Below, piece after piece: positions 1 to 8,802 of a stretch of 64,000 bases of DNA. Source of the DNA: Nocardia sp. SYP-A9097 (GTDB lineage Bacteria; Actinomycetota; Actinomycetes; Mycobacteriales; Mycobacteriaceae). A program made the position numbers and the translations under genes. The stretch covers positions 120,109 to 184,108 of the forward strand of contig NZ_WJIC01000016.1 in NCBI RefSeq assembly GCF_009649815.1. Direction: 5' to 3'. The notes under the pieces were generated by a model, which saw only the letters and a list, made by a program, of their open reading frames with translations, had not been told where the DNA came from and ran no database searches. Position 1 is the stretch's first letter, and every line of letters starts with the position of its first letter.

Positions 1-690
1 CAGCGAGCGGGTCGCCGCCTCGGCATCGGTGCGGGACAGCGCCATTCGCGCCACCCCGGCGTGAATTCCGATGGCGCTCACATGATGTGAGATCACATCG
101 TGCAGATCTCGGGCGATCGCGGCCCGCTCGTCGGAGAGCGCCCGATCCAATGCCGCCCGCTGCTCCTGCTGCCGAAGTCGTTCCCGCTGTTCGAGTTCGG
201 CGATATAGGCCCCGCGCGCGGTGGTGTACCGACCCACCAGCCAAGGCACCAACCCGGTCGCCGCATTCACCAGCAGTACCCGCCAATCCCGCGAAACAGA
301 CGCCGCCGCAAGGAGATTCGTCACCGTCGACCCGGCCACCAGCAGCAGCACGGTCGCCACCGACGTGGCACCGGTGAGCCACGCACCGGCCCGGTACCCC
401 GCGACCAGGAATCCGATATCCGATATGCGTGTCGTGGTGCCGTAGTGGTGCACGAACACCATCGCGGCGAGCTTCACCACCACCTGGGCGACGGCGGTCG
501 CCAACACGGACCGCGTACTCGGTGTCGCCGCCAGCGCCAGATCCGCGGCAATGAACCCGGTCGCGAGCAAAGCGGCCGCCACCGGCGCCGCGCCGAACGC
601 ACCGCAGAGCACCAATTGCAGGCTGTCCACCGCCGCCGCCACGACCGCCACCAGCAACGATTGGCGAGCCAGCGATCTACTCACCTCCAT
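1..690 (-). CDS. Sensor histidine kinase, N-terminal part (cut by window edge)
   Basis: Open frame running off the left edge; 230 codons are visible. Several hydrophobic segments fill roughly residues 10-135, followed by a short coiled stretch and the dimerisation/phosphoacceptor motif AIARDLHDVISHHVSAIGI near residue 195, which is typical of HisKA_3 (NarL/DesK-type) kinases. The ATPase domain lies outside the window. The ATG at 690 has an AAAGGCGG ribosome site upstream. Kinases of this type usually pair with a LuxR-type response regulator, which would be expected just beyond the edge. It is transcribed divergently from the hydroxylase at 941. The signal sensed is unknown. Confidence 0.85.
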   Translation of the reverse strand, partial: MEVSRSLARQSLLVAVVAAAVDSLQLVLCGAFGAAPVAAALLATGFIAADLALAATPSTRSVLATAVAQVVVKLAAMVFVHHYGTTTRISDIGFLVAGYRAGAWLTGATSVATVLLLVAGSTVTNLLAAASVSRDWRVLLVNAATGLVPWLVGRYTTARGAYIAELEQRERLRQQEQRAALDRALSDERAAIARDLHDVISHHVSAIGIHAGVARMALSRTDAEAATRSL

Positions 691-940
691 CGCACGGCAC
701 CGCCTTTCGTCCTCGGAGACCGCGGCGCAGGGCAGGCCGCCACGGGCGCGACCGGTCCACCGGGCTGGTCGGTTCGCCGCCGATCTAGTACCGCCGGCAT
801 TGTGCGCGACGGTACCCGCGCACCCGCCCATCCCCCGTGTGGGGGACGCGAAATCCCCCGTCGGCGCGACGTTTCGGCGCGCTCGGCTCACTACCGTCGA
901 GGTATCCCGACCGCGCAGATAATTCTGTCCAGGAGCCCGT

Positions 941-1825
941 ATGAGCCCAGACCTGTTCATCTACGCCGTGCCGGCGTTCGCGCTACTCATGCTGGTCGAG
1001 TGGATCGCGAATCGCCGCGACCCGGATCGGCCCGCCGATGCCATGACCGGGCGGGACAGCGCCTCGAATATCGCCACCTACGCCATCGGACGGTTCGTGA
1101 AACCGTTTGTGGCGCAGATCATCCCGTTCTCCACGGTGGTGCTGGTCGCGCATCTCACCCCGCTGCACCTCTCGCCGGAGCACTGGTGGGTATGGGTGCT
1201 CGGCCTGGTGGTCACCGATTTCTGCTACTACTGGGCGCATCGCGCCGATCACCGCGTCCGGCTGCTGTGGACCTCGCACAGCGTGCATCACTCCAGCCGG
1301 TTCTTCAATCTCTCCACCGCCATTCGGCTGCCGTGGGCGCATCCGATCGCGGCGCAGCTGCGCGGTATGTGCTGGATTCCGGCGGCGCTCGTCGGACTGC
1401 CGGTGTGGATGATCTTCCTGCTGCAGACCATCGGGCTGCTCTACCAGTTCCCGATTCACACCCAGCGGGTCGAAACCCTGTGGCAGCCCATCGAATTCCT
1501 CTTCAATACCCCGGCGCATCACCGCATCCATCACGGTTCGAATCAACCGTATCTGGATACGAATTACGGTGGCATCCTGATCATTTGGGATCGCATGTTC
1601 GGTAGCTTCGCGGCGAAGTCCGAGCCGATCCGGTACGGCCTGACCAAGAACATCGGCACCGACAACCCGATCAAGGCCAACTACGCGGAATTGCTGAACC
1701 TGGTTCGTGATGTGCGCGGCGCGGACACCTGGCGGGGCCGGCTCGGCTACGTTTTCGGCCCGCCCGGCTGGACCGAACATCCGGCCGATCAGCTCGAGCC
1801 CACGCCCGCGACGGCCGCGATCTGA
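941..1825 (+). CDS. Sterol desaturase / fatty acid hydroxylase family membrane protein
   Basis: 294 aa integral membrane protein. Three histidine clusters are visible: HRADH near residue 100, HSVHH near 114 and HHRIHH near 194. This is the di-iron ligand pattern of the fatty acid hydroxylase/sterol desaturase superfamily. Hydrophobic helices flank the clusters. The ATG is preceded by a clear CAGGAGCC ribosome site. Family knowledge says these enzymes hydroxylate or desaturate lipids using O2; the substrate here (fatty acid, carotenoid or sterol) cannot be read from sequence. It stands alone, divergent from the kinase, and ends at a strong hairpin shared with the convergent malic enzyme gene. 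Confidence 0.88.
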   Translation: MSPDLFIYAVPAFALLMLVEWIANRRDPDRPADAMTGRDSASNIATYAIGRFVKPFVAQIIPFSTVVLVAHLTPLHLSPEHWWVWVLGLVVTDFCYYWAHRADHRVRLLWTSHSVHHSSRFFNLSTAIRLPWAHPIAAQLRGMCWIPAALVGLPVWMIFLLQTIGLLYQFPIHTQRVETLWQPIEFLFNTPAHHRIHHGSNQPYLDTNYGGILIIWDRMFGSFAAKSEPIRYGLTKNIGTDNPIKANYAELLNLVRDVRGADTWRGRLGYVFGPPGWTEHPADQLEPTPATAAI

Positions 1826-1842
1826 CCTGGGCCACAATACAA

Positions 1843-1878
1843 TTCGGCCCCCGCACCGGAATCGGTGCGGGGGCCGAA
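1843..1878. terminator. Bidirectional intrinsic terminator
   Basis: Perfect 16-bp inverted repeat (arms 1843-1858 and 1863-1878, loop GAAT) between the convergent hydroxylase and malic enzyme genes. The GC-rich stem, followed by a T-containing stretch on the plus strand, fits a terminator serving both genes. Confidence 0.85.
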
Positions 1879-1898
1879 CTATTCTTCGAAGCCTCGAG

Positions 1899-3119
1899 TT
1901 ACGCGACGCCCTCGGCGCGGGCGGCGGCACCGACGGCCTCGGCCACGGCCGGGGCAACGCGCGGGTCCAGCGGGCTGGGGATGATCTTGTCCACGGCCAG
2001 CTCATCCGCGACCACCGCAAAGATGGCGTTGGCGGCGGCCACCTTCATGCCCTCGGTAATGCGGCGTGCGCCCACATCCAGTGCGCCCTTGAAGACGCCC
2101 GGGAAGGCGAGCACATTGTTGATCTGGTTCGGGAAGTCCGACCGGCCGGTCGCCACGATGGCGGCGTACTTGGCGGCCACCTCCGGGTGGATCTCCGGAT
2201 CCGGGTTCGACATGGCGAACACAATGGACTCCGGCGCCATGGAGGCGATGAGCTCCTCGGCAATGGTGCCCGCGGACAGCCCCAGGAACACATCGGCACC
2301 GGCGAGCGCCGCGGCCGGGCCACCGGTGACATTGCGCGGGTTGGTGCGCTGCGCCAGTTCGGCCTTCACATCGTTCAGGTCGCCACGGTCGCGGCTGACA
2401 ATGCCCTTGGAGTCGAGCACGATCGCATCGGCGACACCGGCGGCCAGCAGAATGTTCGTGCACGCCACGCCCGCGGCGCCCGCACCCGACACCACGACCT
2501 TGAGGTCCGCGATCTCGCGACCCTGCACCGCGGCCGCACCCTTGAGGGCGGCCAGCACCACGATCGCGGTGCCGTGCTGGTCGTCGTGCATGACCGGGCA
2601 GTCCAGGGCCTCGACGAGCCGCTTCTCGATCTCGAAGCAGCGCGGCGCGGAGATGTCCTCCAGATTGACCGCACCGAAGCTCGGGCGCAGCCGGATCACG
2701 GTCTCGACGATCGCGTCGACATCCTTGGTGTCCAACACGATCGGAATGGAATCCAGGCCGGCGAACTTCTTGAACAGCGCCGCCTTGCCCTCCATCACCG
2801 GCAGCGAGGCGCGCGGGCCGATATCGCCCAGGCCCAGCACCGCGGTGCCGTCCGAGACGACCACGACCAGGCGCTCGGCCCAGGTGTAGGTCTTGGCGAG
2901 CGACTCGTCGGCGTGGATGCCGCGGCAGACCTGCGCCACGCCCGGGGTGTAGGCGATGGACAGATCGCGCTGGGTGTCCAGCGGGGCGGTGAGTGCGACC
3001 GAGAGCTTGCCGCCCAGGTGGCCCGCGAAAATCTCTTCCGTGGTGATGTCGGAGAGGTTCGCAGCATTGGTCGCGGGGCTTGCCGTGGTGGCATTCACTG
3101 CTTCAGTCACGGGTGACAC
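1899..3119 (-). CDS. Malic enzyme (malate dehydrogenase, decarboxylating)
   Basis: 406 aa, the length of the short bacterial malic enzymes. It oxidatively decarboxylates malate to pyruvate, producing NADH or NADPH. Visible signatures are YTPGVA near residue 57 (active-site tyrosine), GLGDIGP near 100, MEGKAALFKKFAG with the catalytic lysine near 113, the acidic metal-site motif NLEDISAP near 155, and the dinucleotide loop VSGAGAAG near 210. A GTG start at 3119 is chosen because GGAG lies about 8 bases upstream. NAD versus NADP preference is not decided. It is preceded by operator-like palindromes. Confidence 0.9.
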   Translation of the reverse strand: MSPVTEAVNATTASPATNAANLSDITTEEIFAGHLGGKLSVALTAPLDTQRDLSIAYTPGVAQVCRGIHADESLAKTYTWAERLVVVVSDGTAVLGLGDIGPRASLPVMEGKAALFKKFAGLDSIPIVLDTKDVDAIVETVIRLRPSFGAVNLEDISAPRCFEIEKRLVEALDCPVMHDDQHGTAIVVLAALKGAAAVQGREIADLKVVVSGAGAAGVACTNILLAAGVADAIVLDSKGIVSRDRGDLNDVKAELAQRTNPRNVTGGPAAALAGADVFLGLSAGTIAEELIASMAPESIVFAMSNPDPEIHPEVAAKYAAIVATGRSDFPNQINNVLAFPGVFKGALDVGARRITEGMKVAAANAIFAVVADELAVDKIIPSPLDPRVAPAVAEAVGAAARAEGVA

Positions 3120-3674
3120 GATTTCACTCCATCTCGGTGCGGACTCAACCGTTTGACGGTTACCGTTCGGTAATAGATAAGGGGGTTTCGATACTCGTTT
3201 TCAGGCGCGTCGGCCATCACCGCGGGCCACTTCGAAGACCTTGCCACCACATTGTGGCAACGCGCACAAAGTATTACCGATCGCGGGAAGCGTGTCTCGG
3301 AAGAGACAACACAACGCTGCACAGATCGTCGAGCTGGAACCGGACGGGTGGTCCGGGCGATTGCGCCGGGGTGATCGAACTCGACCCGCACGTCGCGGAC
3401 CGTAATCACCGAGTCTCCCCGGGCCGGGCGGTCGGCTGCGGCCGGGGGTTGTCACATTCTGCCAGTAGCGTCGACGACGCGCCAAATCGCCCCCGGCCCA
3501 TCGCGCGCGTTCACCATCAACGAAGCCTAGGTGAGCCGAATCACCCGCAGGTTAAGGGAAACTCGCACGTCCGGCCGCGACTACGGAGAACTGTCACAAC
3601 ACGGTCGCGCCCGCCGGCGTGAGCTGTCGCGCCCGATTGGCAGGAATCCGGTGAGATCGACACCCAACCGAAAC
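3120..3674. other. Long non-coding upstream region of malic enzyme
   Basis: About 555 bp with no convincing gene; open frames here lack coding character and ribosome sites. Besides the two palindromes near 3160, it contains a perfect 7-bp inverted repeat TTGCCAC-N6-GTGGCAA at 3241-3260. Nothing else is recognised. Confidence 0.5.
3147..3172. promoter_or_regulatory. Two adjacent operator-like palindromes upstream of malic enzyme
   Basis: AACCGT-TTG-ACGGTT at 3147-3161 and TACCG-TT-CGGTA at 3161-3172 are both perfect inverted repeats. They lie 28-53 bp upstream of the malic enzyme start and next to a minus-strand TATCTAT sequence that could act as a -10 element. They resemble operators for a dimeric repressor. 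The regulator is not identifiable from the window. Confidence 0.4.
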
Positions 3675-5273
3675 TCATGAGGCTTCGGGCGCGGCGCTCT
3701 CGACAGGCCCGCGCATGGAACGCGGCGCGGCGGTGCGCTCGGGGCGCACCCAGACGCTGTCCAGACCGCCCGTGAGCAGCCGGACGCGCCAATCGCTCGC
3801 CACGCCGGGGTGATCGGTGCGGCGGTGCATACCGCGGGTTTCGGTGCGGGCCAGGGCGCTGTATTTGGTCCAGCGCGCCACCGCCAGCAGCGCGGCGGCC
3901 TGCCGGGCGTGTAGTCGCTCGGCACCCTTTCCGCCGAGGTCGAATTCGACGCCGGGCCACATACCGTCCAGTTCGCCGATGCTGTCGCGCAGACTCCCGT
4001 CACTGCGCCAGTAGCTGCGCCGCAGCGGCAGGGTGTGCTCCTGCACCAGACCGACCACCGCGCGCGGATCGATCCGCGCCCGATCGCCGAGCCCGACCCC
4101 CGGCACCGGGCGTGTCCTGCCGAGCTTCTTCCGGGTCCCCGCGAATCGCGCCGCCGCCTGTCCCGCCCACACCCCGGACGACATCGCCCAGGCCCCGTGC
4201 TGGCCACCGAATCCGGAGACCGCGCCGGTCACGGGCTCGCGCGTGGTGACATCGCCCGCGCCGTACAGCCCGGGAACCGTTGTGGCGCAATCCGGTCCGG
4301 CCAGCCGCAGGCCACCGGTCCCGCGCACGGTCCCCTCCAGCACCGCCCGCAACTGCACTCGTTCGTCGAGTCGCACCAGCTCCGCGTCCGGGCCGGCGAG
4401 ATCGTCGAGGGCGGCGTAGACGCGGCGACCGTCGGCGATGGCCGCGAAAGCCCGCGCCCGCGAACCGATTCCCTCGTCGCACAGCACCGAACGGGATTCG
4501 TCGTACAGCGTGGCGAAGTGCCGGACCTGATCGGCGGGGAACGCGCCAGGTGGGCGCTGGCCCGACACCGAGGCCGGACCCGACACCGGCATATGGCCCG
4601 GAACACCGGTCGGCAGTAGCGAATACGCGTTGGAGAACTCCATACCGGAGAGTTCGGCCCCGGCCTCCGCACCCATGAGCAGGCCGTCGCCGGTATCCAC
4701 ATCGGTACCCGCGCCGCCGGACAGGAAGGCACACCCGCCGGTGGCGATGACCACCGATTTGGCGCGTGCGGCCCAGCCGCGAGACTCCCCGTGCAACGCC
4801 ACCCCCGCCGCCCCGGAGACCATGCCGTCGGTATCGGTGATCAGCTGTAATGCCGGATGGTGGTCCAGGATTCGGACTCCGGCGACGACCATGCTGCGGC
4901 GCAGCCGGCCCAGATATTTCGGCCCGTCCAGGTGGATTCGGGTGGCCGGTCCGCCGTGCCCACCGTGTGCCCGCAGTCCACCGTGGACGAGTTGTGCGAC
5001 ACGCCGGTGCGTCTCCTCGAGCACCCGGTACATCCACTCCGGATCGCCGAGCCCGCCGCCGTGCGCGAAGCCGTCGGAGACCGCTTCATCGCGTAACCGC
5101 CCGGGCGGAATGTTCCAGAGCGTCGCCCCACCGCGTGCGGTGGGACCGCTGGACCCGCAGCGGGCCTTGTCCACCAGCAGAACTCGAGCACCTGCCGCCG
5201 CCGCGGCGAGCGCGGCCCAGGCACCGGCCGGACCGCCTCCCAGCACGAGCACATCGGTCTCGAATTCGGTCAT
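3675..5273 (-). CDS. FAD-dependent oxidoreductase, fumarate reductase / succinate dehydrogenase flavoprotein-like
   Basis: About 532 aa from the ATG at 5273 (MTEFETDV); an upstream in-frame start at 5300 is less likely because the FAD fold begins right after MTEF. The N-terminus holds the dinucleotide motif VLVLGGGPAGAWAA. A later GLYGAGDVTTREPVTG stretch matches the second FAD contact of the FAD_binding_2 family. The C-terminal part resembles the helical domain of fumarate reductase, L-aspartate oxidase and APS reductase flavoproteins. No iron-sulfur or membrane-anchor partner is adjacent, so it is probably a soluble oxidoreductase; its substrate is unknown. Confidence 0.8.
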   Translation of the reverse strand: MTEFETDVLVLGGGPAGAWAALAAAAAGARVLLVDKARCGSSGPTARGGATLWNIPPGRLRDEAVSDGFAHGGGLGDPEWMYRVLEETHRRVAQLVHGGLRAHGGHGGPATRIHLDGPKYLGRLRRSMVVAGVRILDHHPALQLITDTDGMVSGAAGVALHGESRGWAARAKSVVIATGGCAFLSGGAGTDVDTGDGLLMGAEAGAELSGMEFSNAYSLLPTGVPGHMPVSGPASVSGQRPPGAFPADQVRHFATLYDESRSVLCDEGIGSRARAFAAIADGRRVYAALDDLAGPDAELVRLDERVQLRAVLEGTVRGTGGLRLAGPDCATTVPGLYGAGDVTTREPVTGAVSGFGGQHGAWAMSSGVWAGQAAARFAGTRKKLGRTRPVPGVGLGDRARIDPRAVVGLVQEHTLPLRRSYWRSDGSLRDSIGELDGMWPGVEFDLGGKGAERLHARQAAALLAVARWTKYSALARTETRGMHRRTDHPGVASDWRVRLLTGGLDSVWVRPERTAAPRSMRGPVESAAPEAS

Positions 5274-5324
5274 AACGACAAATGTTCGCGGACCGTTCAA
5301 CGACTCGCAACCGTTATGCGTATA

Positions 5325-5591
5325 TCAATTCCACCACTGCGCCCACAGCAGCGATCCGGCAATCAGAAAAACTACCGCGCATCCGAAAAAAGACGCAATT
5401 CCTTGACGCCTGTCAGCAAATATCTGCGCGGCCGAAACCAGCAATGCCGCGCCGACATGCCAAGCCACATCGGATGCCCCGGGGCCCGGAAAACCACGCT
5501 GGGCACCCGTGATCGCCGCGCCGACCACAGTCGCCACCAGAACGACCGTGCCGCCCGCGACAATCCCGCTCAGGCCCCGGATCACCTTCAT
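5325..5591 (-). CDS. Small integral membrane protein of unknown function
   Basis: 88 aa with three hydrophobic segments (about residues 9-30, 42-61 and 67-84), rich in Gly, Ala and Val. Its ATG overlaps the stop of the PHP-domain gene in an ATGA tetranucleotide, so the two are translationally coupled and form an operon. No catalytic motif is visible. It may be a small membrane protein of the type that commonly accompanies PHP phosphoesterases in actinobacteria, but I do not recognise the family securely. Confidence 0.75.
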   Translation of the reverse strand: MKVIRGLSGIVAGGTVVLVATVVGAAITGAQRGFPGPGASDVAWHVGAALLVSAAQIFADRRQGIASFFGCAVVFLIAGSLLWAQWWN

Positions 5592-6451
5592 GCCGTAATC
5601 ACCGGGACCCCACTCGATTTGCCCACAAGTACCTCGAATTGTGTTGGGTCGGTGGTGAATTCGCCCAACTGGATGGTCTTGTTGCGACCGTGGTAGTCCG
5701 ACGAACCCGTCGTGAGCAGACCCAGCTCGGACGCGAGCCCCGCCAGCACCGCACGGTCGGCGGCGCTGTGATCGGGATGATCCAATTCCAGCCCGCTCAA
5801 CCCCAGCTCGGCCAGTTCACGAATGTGATCCAGGGCCAGCAACCGGCCGCGTTTGCGGGCCCGCGCATGCGCCACCACGCTCACCCCACCCGCCGCCTGC
5901 ACCATCTCCACCGCGCGCTGCAACGGCGTATCGGCCTTCTCCACGTAGTAGCGGCCGTGCGGGGCCAGCAGATCCAGGAAAGCCGCGTCGACCGTCGGCA
6001 CCACGCCCGCCTCGACCAGCGCCCGCGCCAGGTGTGGCCGCCCCGCCGACGGACCCGCCGATGCCATGACCGCGTCCGGATCCACCGGCAGTCCGTCCGC
6101 CGCCATATGTTCGGCAATGGCCCGCAGCCGGACGGTGCGCTCACCGCGCAGCCGCTCACGCTCCTGCGCGAAGGCGTCATCGGCCGGATCGAACAGGTAG
6201 GCCAGCAGGTGCACCGGCACCGGCCAGCCGTCCTCGCCGTCGCCCACACACGACATCTCCATACCCCGCACCAGCGTGAGGCCCGGCGGGAGCGCCTCGA
6301 CCGCCTCCGCCCAGCCCGCGGTGGTGTCGTGGTCGGTCAGGGCGACCACGTCCAGACCGGCGGCCGCGGCATTGCGGATCAGCTCGGCCGGAGTATCGGT
6401 GCCGTCGGAGGCGGTGGAATGAGTGTGGAGATCGATGCGCACAGGGTCCAT
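5588..6451 (-). CDS. PHP-domain phosphoesterase (RNase AM / YciV-TrpH family)
   Basis: About 287 aa from ATG 6451 (MDPVRIDLHTHS); an in-frame start at 6505 is possible but adds a non-conserved tail. PHP metal-binding motifs are present: DLHTHSTASDGT at the N-terminus, ALTDHDTTAGW about 30 residues later, GMEMSC, VAHARARKRG and SSDYHG. Members of this family hydrolyse 3',5'-nucleoside bisphosphates or trim RNA 5' ends. It is divergent from corA with about 90 bp between starts and is coupled to the downstream small membrane protein. Confidence 0.88.
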   Translation of the reverse strand: MDPVRIDLHTHSTASDGTDTPAELIRNAAAAGLDVVALTDHDTTAGWAEAVEALPPGLTLVRGMEMSCVGDGEDGWPVPVHLLAYLFDPADDAFAQERERLRGERTVRLRAIAEHMAADGLPVDPDAVMASAGPSAGRPHLARALVEAGVVPTVDAAFLDLLAPHGRYYVEKADTPLQRAVEMVQAAGGVSVVAHARARKRGRLLALDHIRELAELGLSGLELDHPDHSAADRAVLAGLASELGLLTTGSSDYHGRNKTIQLGEFTTDPTQFEVLVGKSSGVPVITA

Positions 6452-6540
6452 CTTGCCCGCGCCGCCGCGCGAGTCCCGGGCAGCCGGTCCCGTCGCGCGG
6501 ATCACCGGACCGGCAATGGGCGCGAACTAGACTCCGGCAG

Positions 6541-7617
6541 GTGTCCTCGATTCCGCAATTGCCGTCCTTCCACTGGCCCGGACGCGCCGATGACAAGCCG
6601 CAGCCGGCCCCGCGGCCGGGCGCGAATGAGATCGTCGACTGCGCGGTCTACGTGGACGGCAAACGGCAGCTGGCGCACTGCACTTACGACGAGGCACTGG
6701 CCGAGGTACGTCAGCGCGGCGAAGGCTTCGTCTGGCTAGGACTGCTCGAACCGAGCACCGACCTGATGAACAAGGTCGCCAAATCCTTCGGCCTGCACCA
6801 ATTGGCCGTCGAGGACGCGGTACACGGCCGGCAGCGGCCGAAACTCGAACGCTACGACGACATTCTGTTCCTGGTGCTGCGCACCGTGCAGTACCACGCG
6901 CACGAACTGAACTCGGTCAGCGAGATCGTGGTCACCGGCGAGATCATGGTGTTCCTCGGACCCGACTTCGTCATCACCGTGCGCCACGGCGACCACGGTG
7001 AACTACGCACTCTCCGTAAGGAATTGGAGGCGGATCCGAAACAGCTGGCACTCGGCCCCAGCGCGGTGCTGCACGCGGTCACCGATCATGTGGTGGATGT
7101 CTACGTGGAGGTCACCGCCGCCATCGAGGAGGATGTGGACGCCATGGAGGAGGCGGTGTTCACCCCGGCCACCAATATCGTCATCGAGGCCATCTACCAG
7201 CTGAAGCGGGAAGTCGTGGAGCTGCGCCGAGCGGTGAAACCACTCGCACTGCCCCTGCAGCTACTCACCCACGACCCCAAACTGCCACTGCCCGAAGAGA
7301 TTCGGCGCTACATGCGCGATGTCACCGATCATCACACCGCCGTCACCGAGCAGATCATCGACTTCAACGAATCCCTCAGCGCCCTCATCAATGCCGCGCT
7401 CGCCAAGGTGAGCGTGCAGCAGAACACCGATATGCGAAAGATCTCCGCCTACGCGGCGATGGCGGCGGTGCCGACCATGATCGCGGGCGTCTACGGCATG
7501 AACTTCGACCACATGCCCGAATTACACTGGACCTTCGGCTATCCGCTGGTCTTCGGCATCATGGTCCTGCTCTGCGGCCTGCTCTATGTGAACTTCCACC
7601 GCAACAACTGGCTGTAA
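6541..7617 (+). CDS. corA: Magnesium/cobalt transporter CorA
   Basis: 358 aa inner-membrane Mg2+ channel. A long, acidic, helix-rich cytoplasmic domain is followed by two C-terminal membrane helices, with the family signature GMNF in AGVYGMNFDHMPE near residue 323 just after the first helix. The GTG at 6541 directly matches the start of the open frame. The matching actinobacterial gene is Rv1239c of M. tuberculosis. It is monocistronic, closed by a strong hairpin. Confidence 0.95.
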   Translation: MSSIPQLPSFHWPGRADDKPQPAPRPGANEIVDCAVYVDGKRQLAHCTYDEALAEVRQRGEGFVWLGLLEPSTDLMNKVAKSFGLHQLAVEDAVHGRQRPKLERYDDILFLVLRTVQYHAHELNSVSEIVVTGEIMVFLGPDFVITVRHGDHGELRTLRKELEADPKQLALGPSAVLHAVTDHVVDVYVEVTAAIEEDVDAMEEAVFTPATNIVIEAIYQLKREVVELRRAVKPLALPLQLLTHDPKLPLPEEIRRYMRDVTDHHTAVTEQIIDFNESLSALINAALAKVSVQQNTDMRKISAYAAMAAVPTMIAGVYGMNFDHMPELHWTFGYPLVFGIMVLLCGLLYVNFHRNNWL

Positions 7618-7633
7618 CCGAACTCTTGGATTC

Positions 7634-7665
7634 CCTTGCCCCTTCGAAGTCTCGAAGGGGCAAGG
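7634..7665. terminator. Intrinsic terminator between corA and the Sufu gene
   Basis: 14-bp perfect inverted repeat (arms 7634-7647 and 7652-7665, loop AGTC) between convergent genes, beginning about 17 bp after the corA stop. It could serve both directions. Confidence 0.8.
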
Positions 7666-7691
7666 AGTGGGCACTACAAAAGTCGTGGGCG

Positions 7692-8267
7692 CTACAAAGA
7701 AGCGGCGGCGCGATCCGCGTCGCGCACATCGATTTTCGCCTCGGTCCAGGCGTCACGCAGGGCCTGTGCCCCACGAATTCGCACCCAGGCCGCCTCGGTG
7801 GCGGTAATCGGGGTAGCCGTCAGAAACCGCACGGGCTCAGCGGGTTCCGGCAATTCCACCGCGGCGATATCACTGTCGCCGAGCAGCACGGCCGTGAAAG
7901 GCGCGTTGAGCCACAACGGTTCTCCCAGATCCAGCAGCGCATCGGCTTGCAGCACAATGCCTTCCACCGAGGGCGAGGCCACCAGCACGGCCAGCGCCCG
8001 CGTCAGCCCGGCGCCCGCGCCGACCCCACCGCGCAGGGTGAGCACCAGCTCCGCGCGCGGCCCGCGCACCGGATCCGCCAGTGCCGCAGTCGGATCCGTC
8101 ATGGGATGCCGGGAACCGCCGAGCGTCACATAGTGCACCAGATCGGTATCCGGTACGCGCAGGATCTCGATGGGCTCCAGCCCGAGGAAGGTCACCGACG
8201 CCGCGTCGGCGGACTCCACTCCGAAATGTCCGAGCAACCCGGCCCGGACCGTATCGATCAGGTCCAT
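7692..8267 (-). CDS. Suppressor of fused (Sufu) domain protein
   Basis: 191 aa. The motif VHYVTLGGSRHPM near residue 45 and the layout after it match bacterial Sufu-domain proteins, which occur widely in actinobacteria and have no settled biochemical function. It starts only 3 bp after the stop of the upstream stress-protein gene, so the two form an operon. No signal peptide or membrane segment is visible, so it is likely cytoplasmic. Confidence 0.8.
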   Translation of the reverse strand: MDLIDTVRAGLLGHFGVESADAASVTFLGLEPIEILRVPDTDLVHYVTLGGSRHPMTDPTAALADPVRGPRAELVLTLRGGVGAGAGLTRALAVLVASPSVEGIVLQADALLDLGEPLWLNAPFTAVLLGDSDIAAVELPEPAEPVRFLTATPITATEAAWVRIRGAQALRDAWTEAKIDVRDADRAAASL

Positions 8268-8270
8268 GGG

Positions 8271-8753
8271 TCAGATGGCCAGCCGGGCGAGCATGTCGCG
8301 CGCCTGTTCGGCCGCCTTCGGATCGCACAGCACGTCATAGCGTCCCGCCACCAACTGCATGGTGGAGGCGAAATCCCGCTGCCCGCGCGCGGCGGCATAC
8401 GGGATGGAGGTGGAGATGACGCCGAAGACGATGCCGCCGATCAGGCCGACCAGAATCGCGCCGCTGGAGGAGAACAGGCTCAGCAGCAGGCCGATGAACA
8501 GGCCCAGCCAGGCGCCCGAAACCACACCCCCGCCGATTACCTTGCCCCAGGTCAGGCGGTAGAGCACGCGTTCGACCTGCATGAGGTCGACACCGACGAT
8601 GGTCACGTTCTCCACCGGGAAGGAATTGTCGGCCAGGTAGTCGACGGCGCGTTGTGCCTCGGCGTAGGTCGGGTAGGACCCGACCGGCCACCCCGACGGT
8701 GGCGTCGGTAGGCCCGGCCGGTTCCGGCTCGAGTTCCCCAAGGGATTCGTCAT
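8271..8753 (-). CDS. General stress protein 17M-like (YflT) membrane protein
   Basis: 160 aa. An N-terminal domain with PVGSYPTYAEAQRAVDYLAD and VENVTIVGVDLMQVERV matches the YflT/GSP17M heat- and general-stress domain. A glycine-rich double hydrophobic hairpin follows (about residues 80-125). In mycobacteria the corresponding gene lies near corA as here. It is the first gene of a two-gene operon with the Sufu protein. The role is unknown; stress association is family knowledge only. Confidence 0.8.
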   Translation of the reverse strand: MTNPLGNSSRNRPGLPTPPSGWPVGSYPTYAEAQRAVDYLADNSFPVENVTIVGVDLMQVERVLYRLTWGKVIGGGVVSGAWLGLFIGLLLSLFSSSGAILVGLIGGIVFGVISTSIPYAAARGQRDFASTMQLVAGRYDVLCDPKAAEQARDMLARLAI

Positions 8754-8802
8754 AGCTCCATCATGCTATTTCTCGTCATCTGCGGGGGGCACGCAGCGCC
8801 GT

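Noticed and set aside
983..2020. Long minus-strand open frame opposite the hydroxylase
   Set aside because: It is a GC-driven shadow; the plus strand holds conserved histidine motifs and a good ribosome site, and the minus translation is low-complexity Arg/Gly/Pro.
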